Below are positions 1-5,697 of a stretch of 8,771 bases of DNA, piece after piece. The stretch lies in assembly GCA_903862805.1 (NCBI GenBank), contig CAIOZP010000054.1, positions 1 to 8,771 of the forward strand, in the 5' to 3' direction. This DNA comes from an uncultured Fibrobacterota bacterium (GTDB taxonomy: Bacteria > Fibrobacterota > Chitinivibrionia > Chitinivibrionales > CAIOZP01). The notes below the pieces were generated by a model that saw only the letters and a list, made by a program, of their open reading frames with translations, had not been told where the DNA came from and did no database searches. A program made the position numbers and the translations under genes. Numbering within the stretch: the stretch's first letter is position 1; every line of letters begins with the position of its first letter.

Positions 1-312
1 ATTTGGACCGATGAACAGTTCCAGCGGTGTCGGCTGGTTTACACCATAAGATTTTTCCATGGCAACCTGAAGAGCGACTTCATCGGGGTCGCTTATGTCG
101 TGGAAGATTGCGATCACTTTGCCTTTGTGACTTTCAATTGCGGGATTGACATAACCGTTTGTCGCAATTTTACAGGCAATGCATTCATGGGAGCCGAAGA
201 AATGAATTACGATTCGGTCGGTTCTGATCGGAGTGAATGCACTTGATAAAGCGGGAATCAGCATGATTGACATCAGGGTCACAACAGAAAATCGGGTGGC
301 CATATTTTTCAT
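1..312 (-). CDS. Exported thioredoxin-like CxxC protein, 3' end cut by the window
   Basis: The reading frame is open from ATG at 312 to the window edge, giving 104 residues without a stop; the C-terminus is missing. Residues 1-25 form a signal peptide: a short charged start (MKNMATR), a hydrophobic core and a likely cleavage site after LSSA. Next comes a thioredoxin-type beta strand (VIHFFGS) leading into C44-I-A-C47-K, the position of the redox CxxC. A later QPTP (93-96) followed by LELFIG matches the cis-proline loop and following strand of the fold. An extracytoplasmic thiol-disulfide role is inferred. The missing C-terminus could be short or could hold membrane segments as in DsbD-like proteins. 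AGGAG at 323-327 lies 10 bases before the ATG. It follows the lipoprotein gene after 72 bases, so it may be in the same operon or have its own promoter. Confidence 0.75.
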   Translation of the reverse strand, partial: MKNMATRFSVVTLMSIMLIPALSSAFTPIRTDRIVIHFFGSHECIACKIATNGYVNPAIESHKGKVIAIFHDISDPDEVALQVAMEKSYGVNQPTPLELFIGPN

Positions 313-384
313 GTGGTCGTCACTCCTGTCGGTAATGAATCAGCTCATGCACTGTCAATGTGACGCTTTTGACAAAACGGGAAA

Positions 385-798
385 TTATCTGTGGTTGATG
401 TCGATTCTTGATAGGCTGACGATGGGCACGCTCATGGTTCCGCCTGACGAATTTCCGCTGATATTGTCTCCGGCGCGGATCCACACCCAGTTGTCGCGCG
501 GGTCGTTATCGCGAAGGGTTCCAATTACGGTTCCGTCAAGGAAGCTGACTGTGGCGCGGCAATAGAATTCTCGGTCGATGGATGTAACAAATTTGGGTTC
601 CATCTGAACGGTCACGACTTTGTTGAGATCTATAAGCCGTGTTGTTCCGGATGTGCTAATGTGCAACTTGCCGGACGAAACCGTCATCTGGTTGATGTTG
701 GTTTTAACGTTGTTCAGATCTGTAACAGAACCGGTAGCCGCACATCCAGTGATGAGCGAAAACAACAGCGCGGCAAGGATTACGTGGAAAATTTTCAT
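385..798 (-). CDS. Small lipoprotein of unknown function (137 aa)
   Basis: The N-terminus MKIFHVILAALLFSLITGC is a type II signal peptide: one lysine, a hydrophobic core and a lipobox ITG-C19, so the mature protein should be lipid-anchored at Cys19. The mature part of about 119 residues has many short alternating hydrophobic stretches and looks beta-rich. Near the end it has the pattern FLDGTVIGTL, then a Gly/Ser-rich turn and SVPIVSLSRIDI. This resembles small Sm-like or barrel domains that carry 'DG..i.G ... G...i.l..I..I', but that is only a visual match. The ATG overlaps the STAS gene's stop as ATGA, and there is no Shine-Dalgarno on this strand just upstream (the GGAGG at 806-810 is on the other strand). 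Translation is therefore probably coupled to the STAS gene. I do not recognise a family and no function can be assigned. Confidence 0.82.
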   Translation of the reverse strand: MKIFHVILAALLFSLITGCAATGSVTDLNNVKTNINQMTVSSGKLHISTSGTTRLIDLNKVVTVQMEPKFVTSIDREFYCRATVSFLDGTVIGTLRDNDPRDNWVWIRAGDNISGNSSGGTMSVPIVSLSRIDINHR

Positions 799-1142
799 TT
801 GTCGTGGAGGTGTTCTGACTTGAACTCGGCGGTTGACCCGTAGATTTTTATGAGCCGGTCGATTCCCACCATGACAAGCACTTCGTACACCTGATTGTCT
901 TCGGCGATGATGAACACCGATCCTTTGTTCTGCTGAACGTCACAGAGACAGTGAATGAAAATGCCGATTCCCGAACTGTCGAGATACGTTGTTCGTTCAA
1001 GATTGAAAACGAAATGATGGAAGCCTTCTTCCATACATTCGGAGATGGCTTCGTCGAGAATTTTGGTGCCGACATCGGGCGTCATATTGCCGATGATGTG
1101 GATCATTTTGTAGCGACCGACGGTTTCGATCTCGTACTGCAT
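795..1142 (-). CDS. STAS-domain protein, anti-sigma factor antagonist type (115 aa)
   Basis: This is a single STAS domain of the usual SpoIIAA/RsbV length. It contains the hallmark YLDSSGIGIF (residues 53-62). S57, the serine directly before the glycine, aligns with the serine of SpoIIAA that is phosphorylated by the partner anti-sigma kinase. The N-terminal strand pair (QYEIETVGRYKMIHIIGNM) and the C-terminal segment VLVMVGIDRLIKIY fit the fold. In known systems such a protein is a cytoplasmic switch: phosphorylated by an RsbW/SpoIIAB-type kinase, dephosphorylated by a PP2C phosphatase, and when unphosphorylated it releases a sigma factor or other target. No kinase, phosphatase or sigma gene lies in this window, so the partner is unknown. 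ATG at 1142 has AAGGAG at 1148-1153 with a 5-base spacer. It sits between the 70-residue ORF and the small lipoprotein. Confidence 0.93.
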   Translation of the reverse strand: MQYEIETVGRYKMIHIIGNMTPDVGTKILDEAISECMEEGFHHFVFNLERTTYLDSSGIGIFIHCLCDVQQNKGSVFIIAEDNQVYEVLVMVGIDRLIKIYGSTAEFKSEHLHDK

Positions 1143-1147
1143 GAGAA

Positions 1148-1154
1148 CTCCTTA
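1148..1154 (-). promoter_or_regulatory. Shine-Dalgarno of the STAS gene, fused to the preceding stop codon
   Basis: On the minus strand the bases read TAAGGAG, then 5 bases, then ATG at 1142. The first three bases are the TAA stop (1154-1152) of the 70-residue ORF. A ribosome terminating there would be placed on the STAS start site, which suggests translational coupling and supports the small ORF being translated. Confidence 0.7.
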
Positions 1155-1364
1155 AAGTGAATCCGGCGTTTGTTCGCCGCTGTTTGTTTCGCGTTCAAAA
1201 AAAAGATGAATAAAACCGAGCCCTTCTTCCATCACTGCATCAGCGAGTTTCCATCCGGCGCGGATCATCGCGGCGCTGGACTGCTCGATCTCGTCGCAGA
1301 TCGCGGCCGGTGTCCTGCGGAAGCCGACCTCCACAAGTTTCTCGGCCGATTCCTTCACTACCAC
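1152..1364 (-). CDS. Small protein of unknown function (70 aa) upstream of the STAS gene
   Basis: This short ORF fills the space between the 215-residue lipoprotein gene and the STAS gene on the same strand. Three things argue that it is real: it overlaps the upstream gene's end by 7 bases, its TAA stop is part of the STAS gene's Shine-Dalgarno, and without it the compact operon would have a gap of about 215 bases. The start is GTG at 1364 or, two codons later, GTG at 1358; neither has a strong ribosome binding site (GGAAAA precedes 1364). The protein is predicted helical, with no signal peptide or membrane segment. It has a charged N-terminus, a central stretch AAICDEIEQSSAAMIRAGWK and an acidic/polar tail. 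No family is recognised. It may partner the STAS protein, by proximity only. Confidence 0.6.
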   Translation of the reverse strand: MVVKESAEKLVEVGFRRTPAAICDEIEQSSAAMIRAGWKLADAVMEEGLGFIHLFFERETNSGEQTPDSL

Positions 1365-2005
1365 TTTTCCGCGTTTACGACAGAATAGACAGTAGGAAGT
1401 TTTGCAAAAAGCCCTGTCAACCCGCTCAATATAAAATCCGCATCACTCACGCGCCTGTCCATTTCGTATCCTTCGGCAGATGCGCGCCAGACCACACCGG
1501 CAGTTTTGACATTCCATAGCTCGATCACGATTTCGGCGCGTCGTTTATAGCGGTGTTCCATGTCGGAAATCGCAACGCCGTTTACAATGCGGGAAATCAT
1601 CAGATATTGGGTTGAAATGATTTTCCATGCCGAGTCGGAGTTTGTGATGTCGAGAATTTTGTTGTCGATAATTGGCTTGTAGAACTCGCTAATTGATCTG
1701 CCCGGATATGCATTCTTCCACGCTGTTTCTAAATCGGCAGTGCTGGTTGCGGTAAGAGCCGGTTTGGATTCGTGTAGAGCTTTCCCGATAATTTCAGGAT
1801 ACGATTTGAACAAGGTGTCGAATTTCCCGACGCTAATCAGAGGTACAACGGTAATCGTGTTTGTCGTTGCGTATCGGCTCGATAAAGTCGCAGTGTCGCA
1901 GAAGATTACCTTGTATTTCCACTCGCTGCTTCGGCTTCCGGCGACGCATGAAAAAAACGCGCCTGCCAGCAAAAGTATAGCGAAAATTCTTTGCGGATGC
2001 TTCAT
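1358..2005 (-). CDS. Putative lipoprotein (215 aa), possible CsgG/GNA1162-like fold
   Basis: The start MKHPQRIFAILLLAGAFFSC is a signal peptide with charged residues, a hydrophobic core and FFS-C20. The lipobox is non-standard (Phe at -3 and -2), so lipidation is likely but not certain. The mature part begins with strands KYKVIFCD and ITVVPLISVGKF. It ends with YLMISRIVNGVAI, then EIVIELWNVKTAGVVWRASA (about residues 158-177) and an amphipathic helix. The 'strand, v.v.LwnvktG.vvWra' layout resembles bacterial lipoproteins related to CsgG, PelC or GNA1162. That is a pattern impression, not a database result. ATG at 2005 shares a base with the rsmB stop (TGATG), with AAAAGGA 7 bases upstream; a GTG one codon earlier at 2008 is the alternative. 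It is the first non-housekeeping gene after fmt-rsmB. Confidence 0.8.
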   Translation of the reverse strand: MKHPQRIFAILLLAGAFFSCVAGSRSSEWKYKVIFCDTATLSSRYATTNTITVVPLISVGKFDTLFKSYPEIIGKALHESKPALTATSTADLETAWKNAYPGRSISEFYKPIIDNKILDITNSDSAWKIISTQYLMISRIVNGVAISDMEHRYKRRAEIVIELWNVKTAGVVWRASAEGYEMDRRVSDADFILSGLTGLFAKLPTVYSVVNAEKW

Positions 2006-3339
2006 CACGAAATCCTTTTGAGGCGCGCCGCGAACATCCCGTCGAGTCCGTGGTCGAAAGGCGTGATCGAAAGACAGCCCTTGCGATCGACAAGATTTCC
2101 AGGCACATATTGTGAAGCGTCATCCAGCTCAAAGTTCGTGTAGACAGAAAGGAATTTTTCGACACGGTCGATATTTTCCTCTTTGTCAATCGAGCATGTG
2201 CTATAGACCAGAGCACCGCCGACCTTCACATACTTCGCGGCGCTTTCGAGTAGCGCATCTTGCAAAACAGCGGCGCGGCCGATGTCGGCTTCCTCGCGGT
2301 GCCAGCGTGCGTCGGGATGATGGTTCATCACGCCGGTTCCACTGCACGGTGCATCGAGAAGAATTCTGTCGAACATGAAATCGAATGGCATGTCGCGTCC
2401 GTCAAGCACAACCGGCAGAACCGTGTCGAGATTCATGCGCTCCGCCGATTCGACAACCTTGCGCAGGCGACCTTCGCGAAGTTCACCGGCACAGACGATT
2501 CCGCCCTCACCGATAAGTTCGGCGGCGAGCGTAGATTTTCCGCCAGGTGCTGAGCATATATCGAGAACTTTATTCCCCTGTTTGATGTCGAGCAAAGCAA
2601 CAGCCCAGCCGGAAGATTCGGCCTGAACAGTGCAGCCTCCGCTTGCGAAGAGCGGAATATCGGATGGCATGACGCGACCGACGAGCGTGTAGTAAAGATT
2701 CTGGAATCCGCGTCCGCCGGATTTGATGTCGCAGAGTTCGCGCATTTCATTCTCGAAATTCTGACGCGAATTTCCTCTGATGGTGCGACGCAACGTTATT
2801 GCCGGAGTCGTGTTGTTGAACTCGAGCAGTTTCTTTGTGCGGAGTTCGCCGAACTGTTCGAGCCAGCGGGCGATCAGCGGTTCGGGATGTGAATATTTTA
2901 CAGAAAGACGCTTGAGCAGCGGTTCGTTCGGGCCTGGGAACGGAAGCTTTTCTTTCACGCCATCGACACGACGCAGTACCGCGTTTACCACACCCGACAT
3001 CGAGCGAATCTGGCGATCATTCTTGCACATTTCAACCGCTTCGTTCACCGCCGCGCGAACCGGAATGCGGTCGAGATAAATGATCTGATAAGCGCCGACC
3101 CGCAGAATGCGCATCAGCGCCTCGTTCTCGAAAAACCGGCGGTCGGTAAGGAACTGTTCGAGCACATGATCAATTGCGAGGCGATTGCGCATCACGCCAT
3201 AGACCAGTTCGTGAACCAGACGTCTGTCGCGTTTGTCAATCTCGTTTTCGCTCATCCAGTGCGAGAGAATCGTTTCGACGGATGATGTGTGCCGGTCGAA
3301 TTCTTCAAGAATTCCGACGGCATGTTCACGAGCCTTCAT
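2005..3339 (-). CDS. rsmB: 16S rRNA (cytosine(967)-C5)-methyltransferase
   Basis: RsmB (Sun/Fmu) uses S-adenosylmethionine to methylate C967 of 16S rRNA in the cytoplasm. The 444-residue length is near the family norm of about 430. Residues 1-130 are the NusB-like RNA-binding domain (DRRLVHELVYGVMRNR; IPVRAAVNEAV). The Rossmann methyltransferase domain follows, with the SAM loop VLDICSAPGGKST (258-270). The two motif cysteines are in DAPCSGTG (C332, motif IV) and YSTCS (C382, motif VI, the catalytic nucleophile). The C-terminal DHGLDGMFAARLKR matches the conserved family end. All key residues are present. ATG at 3339 overlaps the fmt stop as ATGA, with GAAGGGA at 3350-3356. The fmt-rsmB order is common in bacteria. 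Its end overlaps the next gene as TGATG. Confidence 0.97.
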   Translation of the reverse strand: MKAREHAVGILEEFDRHTSSVETILSHWMSENEIDKRDRRLVHELVYGVMRNRLAIDHVLEQFLTDRRFFENEALMRILRVGAYQIIYLDRIPVRAAVNEAVEMCKNDRQIRSMSGVVNAVLRRVDGVKEKLPFPGPNEPLLKRLSVKYSHPEPLIARWLEQFGELRTKKLLEFNNTTPAITLRRTIRGNSRQNFENEMRELCDIKSGGRGFQNLYYTLVGRVMPSDIPLFASGGCTVQAESSGWAVALLDIKQGNKVLDICSAPGGKSTLAAELIGEGGIVCAGELREGRLRKVVESAERMNLDTVLPVVLDGRDMPFDFMFDRILLDAPCSGTGVMNHHPDARWHREEADIGRAAVLQDALLESAAKYVKVGGALVYSTCSIDKEENIDRVEKFLSVYTNFELDDASQYVPGNLVDRKGCLSITPFDHGLDGMFAARLKRIS

Positions 3340-4265
3340 TGCAGTATTGTCCCTTCAGACAGATTTCGTCCGCGCAGGAATTCGCCCGCGCTCATTGGTT
3401 TTTTGCCCTCAGGCTTTACAGACAGGACGCGAAGCGATCCCGATCCGCAGGCAATATGGAAGCAGTCTTTTGAAATCGAGAATATTGTTCCGGGGATTTT
3501 GCCGGAAGGATCAGTTTGGACTTCGGCGCTCTCGATACCAAGTCGCATTCCGTCAAGTAGTCCGTAAGTTCCGGGGAAAGGTTTGAAGGCACGGATGCGG
3601 TTGAAAAGAATTTTTGCATCGGCGTTCCAGTCGAGTTTTGCCTCGTCTTTACGAAGCTTCGGAGCGGGACAAGTTTGGCTTTCATCCTGAACGACAAATT
3701 TTGCAGCACCGTTTCCGATCTGTGAAATTGCCAGCGAAATGGCCGATGCACCTTCTGCGGAAAGTCGCTCGTAAAGCTCTGATGTTGTTTCGTTTTCGCG
3801 TATGTCAAGCTCGAGCTGGTGCAGAATTTCACCGGTGTCAATTCCGGAATCAATACGGAAAACGGTCACGCCGGATTTTTTTTCGCCGGCTTCAATTGCA
3901 CGTTGAATCGGTGCCGGGCCACGGTAACGTGGAAGCAAAGCCGCATGAATATTGAAGGTACCAAACTTCGGAATGCCAAAAATTTCTGCGGGCAAAATTC
4001 TGAATGCAACAACTACGAAAAGGTCGGCATTGATTGAACGCAGTGTCTCGATCAGGGCCGGATCTTTCAGTTTTTCGGGTTTGAGAATCGGCCAGATATT
4101 TTTCTCTTCTGCAAAAGTTGCCACCGGCGATTCGTGCAGATGAAGTCCACGACCGGACGGTTTATCGGGGATCGTTACGATTGCGGCGATCTCGTGGCCG
4201 TCGTCGATCAGGCGTTTGAGCGTTGGCAGACCGAAGTCTGCAGATCCGAGAAAGACAATTTTCAT
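3336..4265 (-). CDS. fmt: Methionyl-tRNA formyltransferase
   Basis: Fmt transfers a formyl group from 10-formyltetrahydrofolate to the amino group of Met-tRNA(fMet), which allows bacterial translation initiation. The protein has 309 residues (E. coli 315). The N-terminal formyltransferase domain starts MKIVFLGSADFGLPTL. It contains FNIHAALLPRYRGPAPIQRA with catalytic N105 and H107, then GIDTGEI with D143. These correspond to N106, H108 and D144 of the E. coli enzyme. The C-terminal tRNA-binding barrel domain covers about residues 200-309 (LDWNADAKILFNRIRAF...PFPGTYG). It appears to be the first gene of the operon, because upstream lies only a 224-base gap containing the terminator of the EF-hand gene. 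The usual upstream partner def is absent here. The start has only a weak Shine-Dalgarno. Confidence 0.98.
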   Translation of the reverse strand: MKIVFLGSADFGLPTLKRLIDDGHEIAAIVTIPDKPSGRGLHLHESPVATFAEEKNIWPILKPEKLKDPALIETLRSINADLFVVVAFRILPAEIFGIPKFGTFNIHAALLPRYRGPAPIQRAIEAGEKKSGVTVFRIDSGIDTGEILHQLELDIRENETTSELYERLSAEGASAISLAISQIGNGAAKFVVQDESQTCPAPKLRKDEAKLDWNADAKILFNRIRAFKPFPGTYGLLDGMRLGIESAEVQTDPSGKIPGTIFSISKDCFHIACGSGSLRVLSVKPEGKKPMSAGEFLRGRNLSEGTILQ

Positions 4266-4295
4266 TACCAGGTAGCCCGCGGCGGTTGTTCATCA

Positions 4296-4339
4296 AATGC
4301 CAATAAATATTGGCCAAAAATACATCCCGACTTGGCATT
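4296..4339. promoter_or_regulatory. Candidate operator cluster upstream of fmt: palindrome plus TTGGC half-sites
   Basis: GCCAATA-AA-TATTGGC (4299-4314) is a perfect 7-bp inverted repeat with a 2-base spacer. Overlapping it, AATGCCAA (4296-4303) is matched by the exact inverse TTGGCATT (4332-4339), and a further TGGCATT lies at 4367-4373. The sites are 31 or more bases before the fmt ATG, in the gap that must hold the operon promoter. A DNA-binding protein site or a structured leader are both possible. No convincing -35/-10 pair could be placed. Confidence 0.35.
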
Positions 4340-4439
4340 CAGGGATTGAAAGTTCGGACTTGGATGTGGCATTGCGAGGTAATGATTTGAATTGCGATGC
4401 GAATCTTCGAGTAACACTTTTGTGAATCACCAAAATTTG

Positions 4440-4466
4440 GGGGCCGCCTCGTTTTTAGGCAGCCCC
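4440..4466 (-). terminator. Rho-independent terminator of the EF-hand gene
   Basis: On the minus strand this is a 10-bp stem GGGGCTGCCT/AGGCGGCCCC, with one G-U pair and a 7-base loop. The T-tract after it is short (CAAATTTT). It lies 24 bases past the stop codon at 4490, and it separates that gene from the fmt operon on the same strand. Confidence 0.8.
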
Positions 4467-4489
4467 TTAGTATCGTCTCTCAAGAAATA

Positions 4490-5014
4490 TCAGGCACTGA
4501 CATCAACCTTGATCTGTGTCACACTGATCGAGGTTATAGAAAGTGATCCGTTTTGCCCGTAGGTCTGTGGCTGTCCGGAATTTTGTGCATTGTTCAGGCT
4601 GTCCACAAAACTCAGGAGCTCATTCTTGTCGATCTTGCCGTCTCCGTTGGCATCGATTTTCGAGAATAGATCTGTAGGAGAATTGCCTGACGCAGAACTG
4701 CTGCCCTGCTGGTTGTTTACTGCCGAGAGGATCTGATCACGCACATCCTGTAGCTCTTCGCGGATCTTTTTGCGATCGGCCTCAGACAGCTGCGAAATCG
4801 AACCGCCCTGCGTCTGAGAAAGCTTCTGCTTGACATCGTCAAGCTCTTTCTTGAGTGCGGTAGCCTGATCGGTAGTCAAAAGGCCATTCGTCACTGCCGA
4901 ATCGATGGCAGATTCCATGTCATCGACTTTTTGCGACATGCTTTTGCGGTGATGTTGATTCCCCTGCAAGCCTTGAGCCGCAGAGCTCGCGCCAGTTGAC
5001 TGGATCGGATTCAT
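4490..5014 (-). CDS. EF-hand protein without signal peptide (174 aa)
   Basis: This is a small, polar, apparently cytoplasmic protein with one canonical calcium-binding EF-hand loop, D121-ANGDGKIDKN-E132. Asp, Asn, Asp, Asp and Glu sit at positions 1, 3, 5, 9 and 12, with Gly at 6 and Ile at 8, between helices PTDLFSKI and LLSFVDSLNN. The N-terminal half has two charged helical segments (about 26-66 and 77-98; VDDMESAID, ATALKKELDDVKQKL, DRKKIREELQDVRDQIL) that may form a helical hairpin or coiled coil. These are joined by Ser/Gln/Asn-rich linkers. The tail SLSITSISVTQIKVDVSA alternates like a beta strand. ATG at 5014 is chosen because AGGAGG (5020-5025) lies 5 bases before it; the frame is open to an ATG at 5050, but that has no ribosome binding site. 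Calcium sensing is inferred. It is divergent to the FlgC-like gene and ends in its own terminator. Confidence 0.85.
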   Translation of the reverse strand: MNPIQSTGASSAAQGLQGNQHHRKSMSQKVDDMESAIDSAVTNGLLTTDQATALKKELDDVKQKLSQTQGGSISQLSEADRKKIREELQDVRDQILSAVNNQQGSSSASGNSPTDLFSKIDANGDGKIDKNELLSFVDSLNNAQNSGQPQTYGQNGSLSITSISVTQIKVDVSA

Positions 5015-5018
5015 GGAA

Positions 5019-5027
5019 CCCTCCTTT
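5019..5027 (-). promoter_or_regulatory. Strong Shine-Dalgarno that fixes the EF-hand gene start
   Basis: The minus strand reads AAAGGAGGG, then TTCC, then ATG at 5014. This near-consensus site decides for the 174-residue product over a 186-residue version starting at 5050. Confidence 0.85.
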
Positions 5028-5177
5028 GTTGACTGTCCACTCCCTGACATGGTTGAACTTGCCGGAAAGTCGGGTCCATCCTTGCTTCCCTTTCAGGAAC
5101 ATCGGACAGTCATTGAAAAAGCATGAGTGTTTTTGAAATTCCTACCCAAAAATGTCGACAATAAATCAGAAAGTGAA

Positions 5178-5204
5178 TAAAGCTTTTCCTCTCTTCACAT
5201 AAAA
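5178..5204 (+). promoter_or_regulatory. Weak candidate sigma-28-type promoter for the FlgC-like gene
   Basis: TAAAGCTT (5178-5185) matches 7 of 8 bases of the flagellar sigma-28 -35 box (TAAAGTTT). After exactly 11 bases comes ACATAAAA (5197-5204), which matches only 4 of 8 bases of the -10 box GCCGATAA. Position and spacing fit and the gene is flagellar in type, but the -10 is poor. The region is shared with the divergent EF-hand gene. Confidence 0.2.
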
Positions 5205-5250
5205 CAGTTGCATCGGGCCCGCAAAAACCATAGATTACCGAGGGGACTCA

Positions 5251-5277
5251 ATGTTTAGACAGGGAAGGTGGATATGA
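5251..5277 (+). CDS. Possible 8-codon leader ORF overlapping the FlgC-like start
   Basis: ATG at 5251 has GAGGGG (5240-5245) 5 bases upstream, a better ribosome binding site than that of the gene itself. It encodes only MFRQGRWI and stops at TGA (5275-5277), which overlaps the ATG at 5274 of the FlgC-like gene as ATGA. It could couple translation into the main gene. It may also be chance, since so short an ORF cannot be judged by its codons. Confidence 0.3.
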   Translation: MFRQGRWI

Positions 5278-5591
5278 TCTCTTCAATTAACACAGCACTT
5301 TCCGGAATGCAGACTTGGCAGCTGCGCCAGGATATTTCGGCGAATGATATAGCCAACATCAACACCCCCGGCTATTCTCAAAAGATACCGGTTCAGACGA
5401 CGAATAGCATGGGGAATCCGCAAATATCGGCAATTTCGAGCGAGCCAAACGAGAGCAATGAAACATCGAATACCGACCTTGCCACCGAAATGGTCGAACA
5501 AAAGATGTCGGTTACCGGTTACGGTGCCGATGCAAAGATCATAAAAGTTCAGGACGATATGACCAAGTCGTTACTCAATATCATCGGTTGA
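5274..5591 (+). CDS. Short orphan FlgC-like flagellar rod-family protein (105 aa)
   Basis: The N-terminus ISSINTALSGMQTWQLRQD followed by ISANDIANINTPGYS is the flagellar basal-body rod N-terminal motif shared by FlgB, FlgC, FlgF, FlgG and hook proteins (A.NIAN.NTPGY). The C-terminus (TEMVEQKMSVTGYGADAKII followed by KVQDDMTKSLLNIIG) is the matching rod C-terminal segment, as in FlgC (V....EM.......Y.AN...I...D.M....L.I). Only about 35 variable residues lie between, so the usual central domain is nearly gone. At 105 residues it is shorter than FlgC (about 135-150) and much shorter than FlgG (about 260). These two segments form a coiled coil in the rod. No other flagellar gene is nearby. ATG at 5274 is preferred, with GGAAGG at 5263-5268; an in-frame GTG at 5268 overlaps that site. 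It is convergent with nifJ. Confidence 0.85.
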   Translation: MISSINTALSGMQTWQLRQDISANDIANINTPGYSQKIPVQTTNSMGNPQISAISSEPNESNETSNTDLATEMVEQKMSVTGYGADAKIIKVQDDMTKSLLNIIG

Positions 5592-5635
5592 AACTGCCGC
5601 GTCAGCGTTAGGCTGGATTTATGATTTTGAAACAA

Positions 5636-5665
5636 AAGGGCCTCCGATTTTCATCGGAGGCCCTT
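5636..5665 (-). terminator. Rho-independent terminator of nifJ
   Basis: AAGGGCCTCCGAT (5636-5648) and ATCGGAGGCCCTT (5653-5665) form a perfect 13-bp stem with a 4-base loop. On the minus strand it is followed by TTGTTT, and it starts 32 bases past the nifJ stop. On the plus strand no T-run follows, so it is oriented for nifJ. It lies 44 bases past the convergent FlgC-like gene and may also limit read-through from that side. Confidence 0.9.
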
Positions 5666-5697
5666 GTCACATCGTGTCAAAAACAAACTGAAAAGAA

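Noticed and set aside
330..358. TTGACA (minus strand, 353-358) as a -35 box for the thioredoxin-like gene
   Set aside because: The hexamer is perfect, but at 16-17 bases spacing the would-be -10 is ATTACC or TTACCG, which does not resemble TATAAT.
2112..3586. Several plus-strand open frames of 80-120 residues opposite rsmB and fmt
   Set aside because: All are antisense to conserved coding sequence, lack motifs and overlap each other; they are shadows.
4331..4350. TTGGCA...TTGA as a sigma-54 promoter on the plus strand
   Set aside because: The spacing between the GG and the second element is too long and the invariant GC at -12 is absent.
5015..5050. Upstream in-frame ATG at 5050 for the EF-hand protein (186 aa)
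   Set aside because: No ribosome binding site precedes it, whereas ATG at 5014 has a near-perfect AGGAGG 5 bases away.
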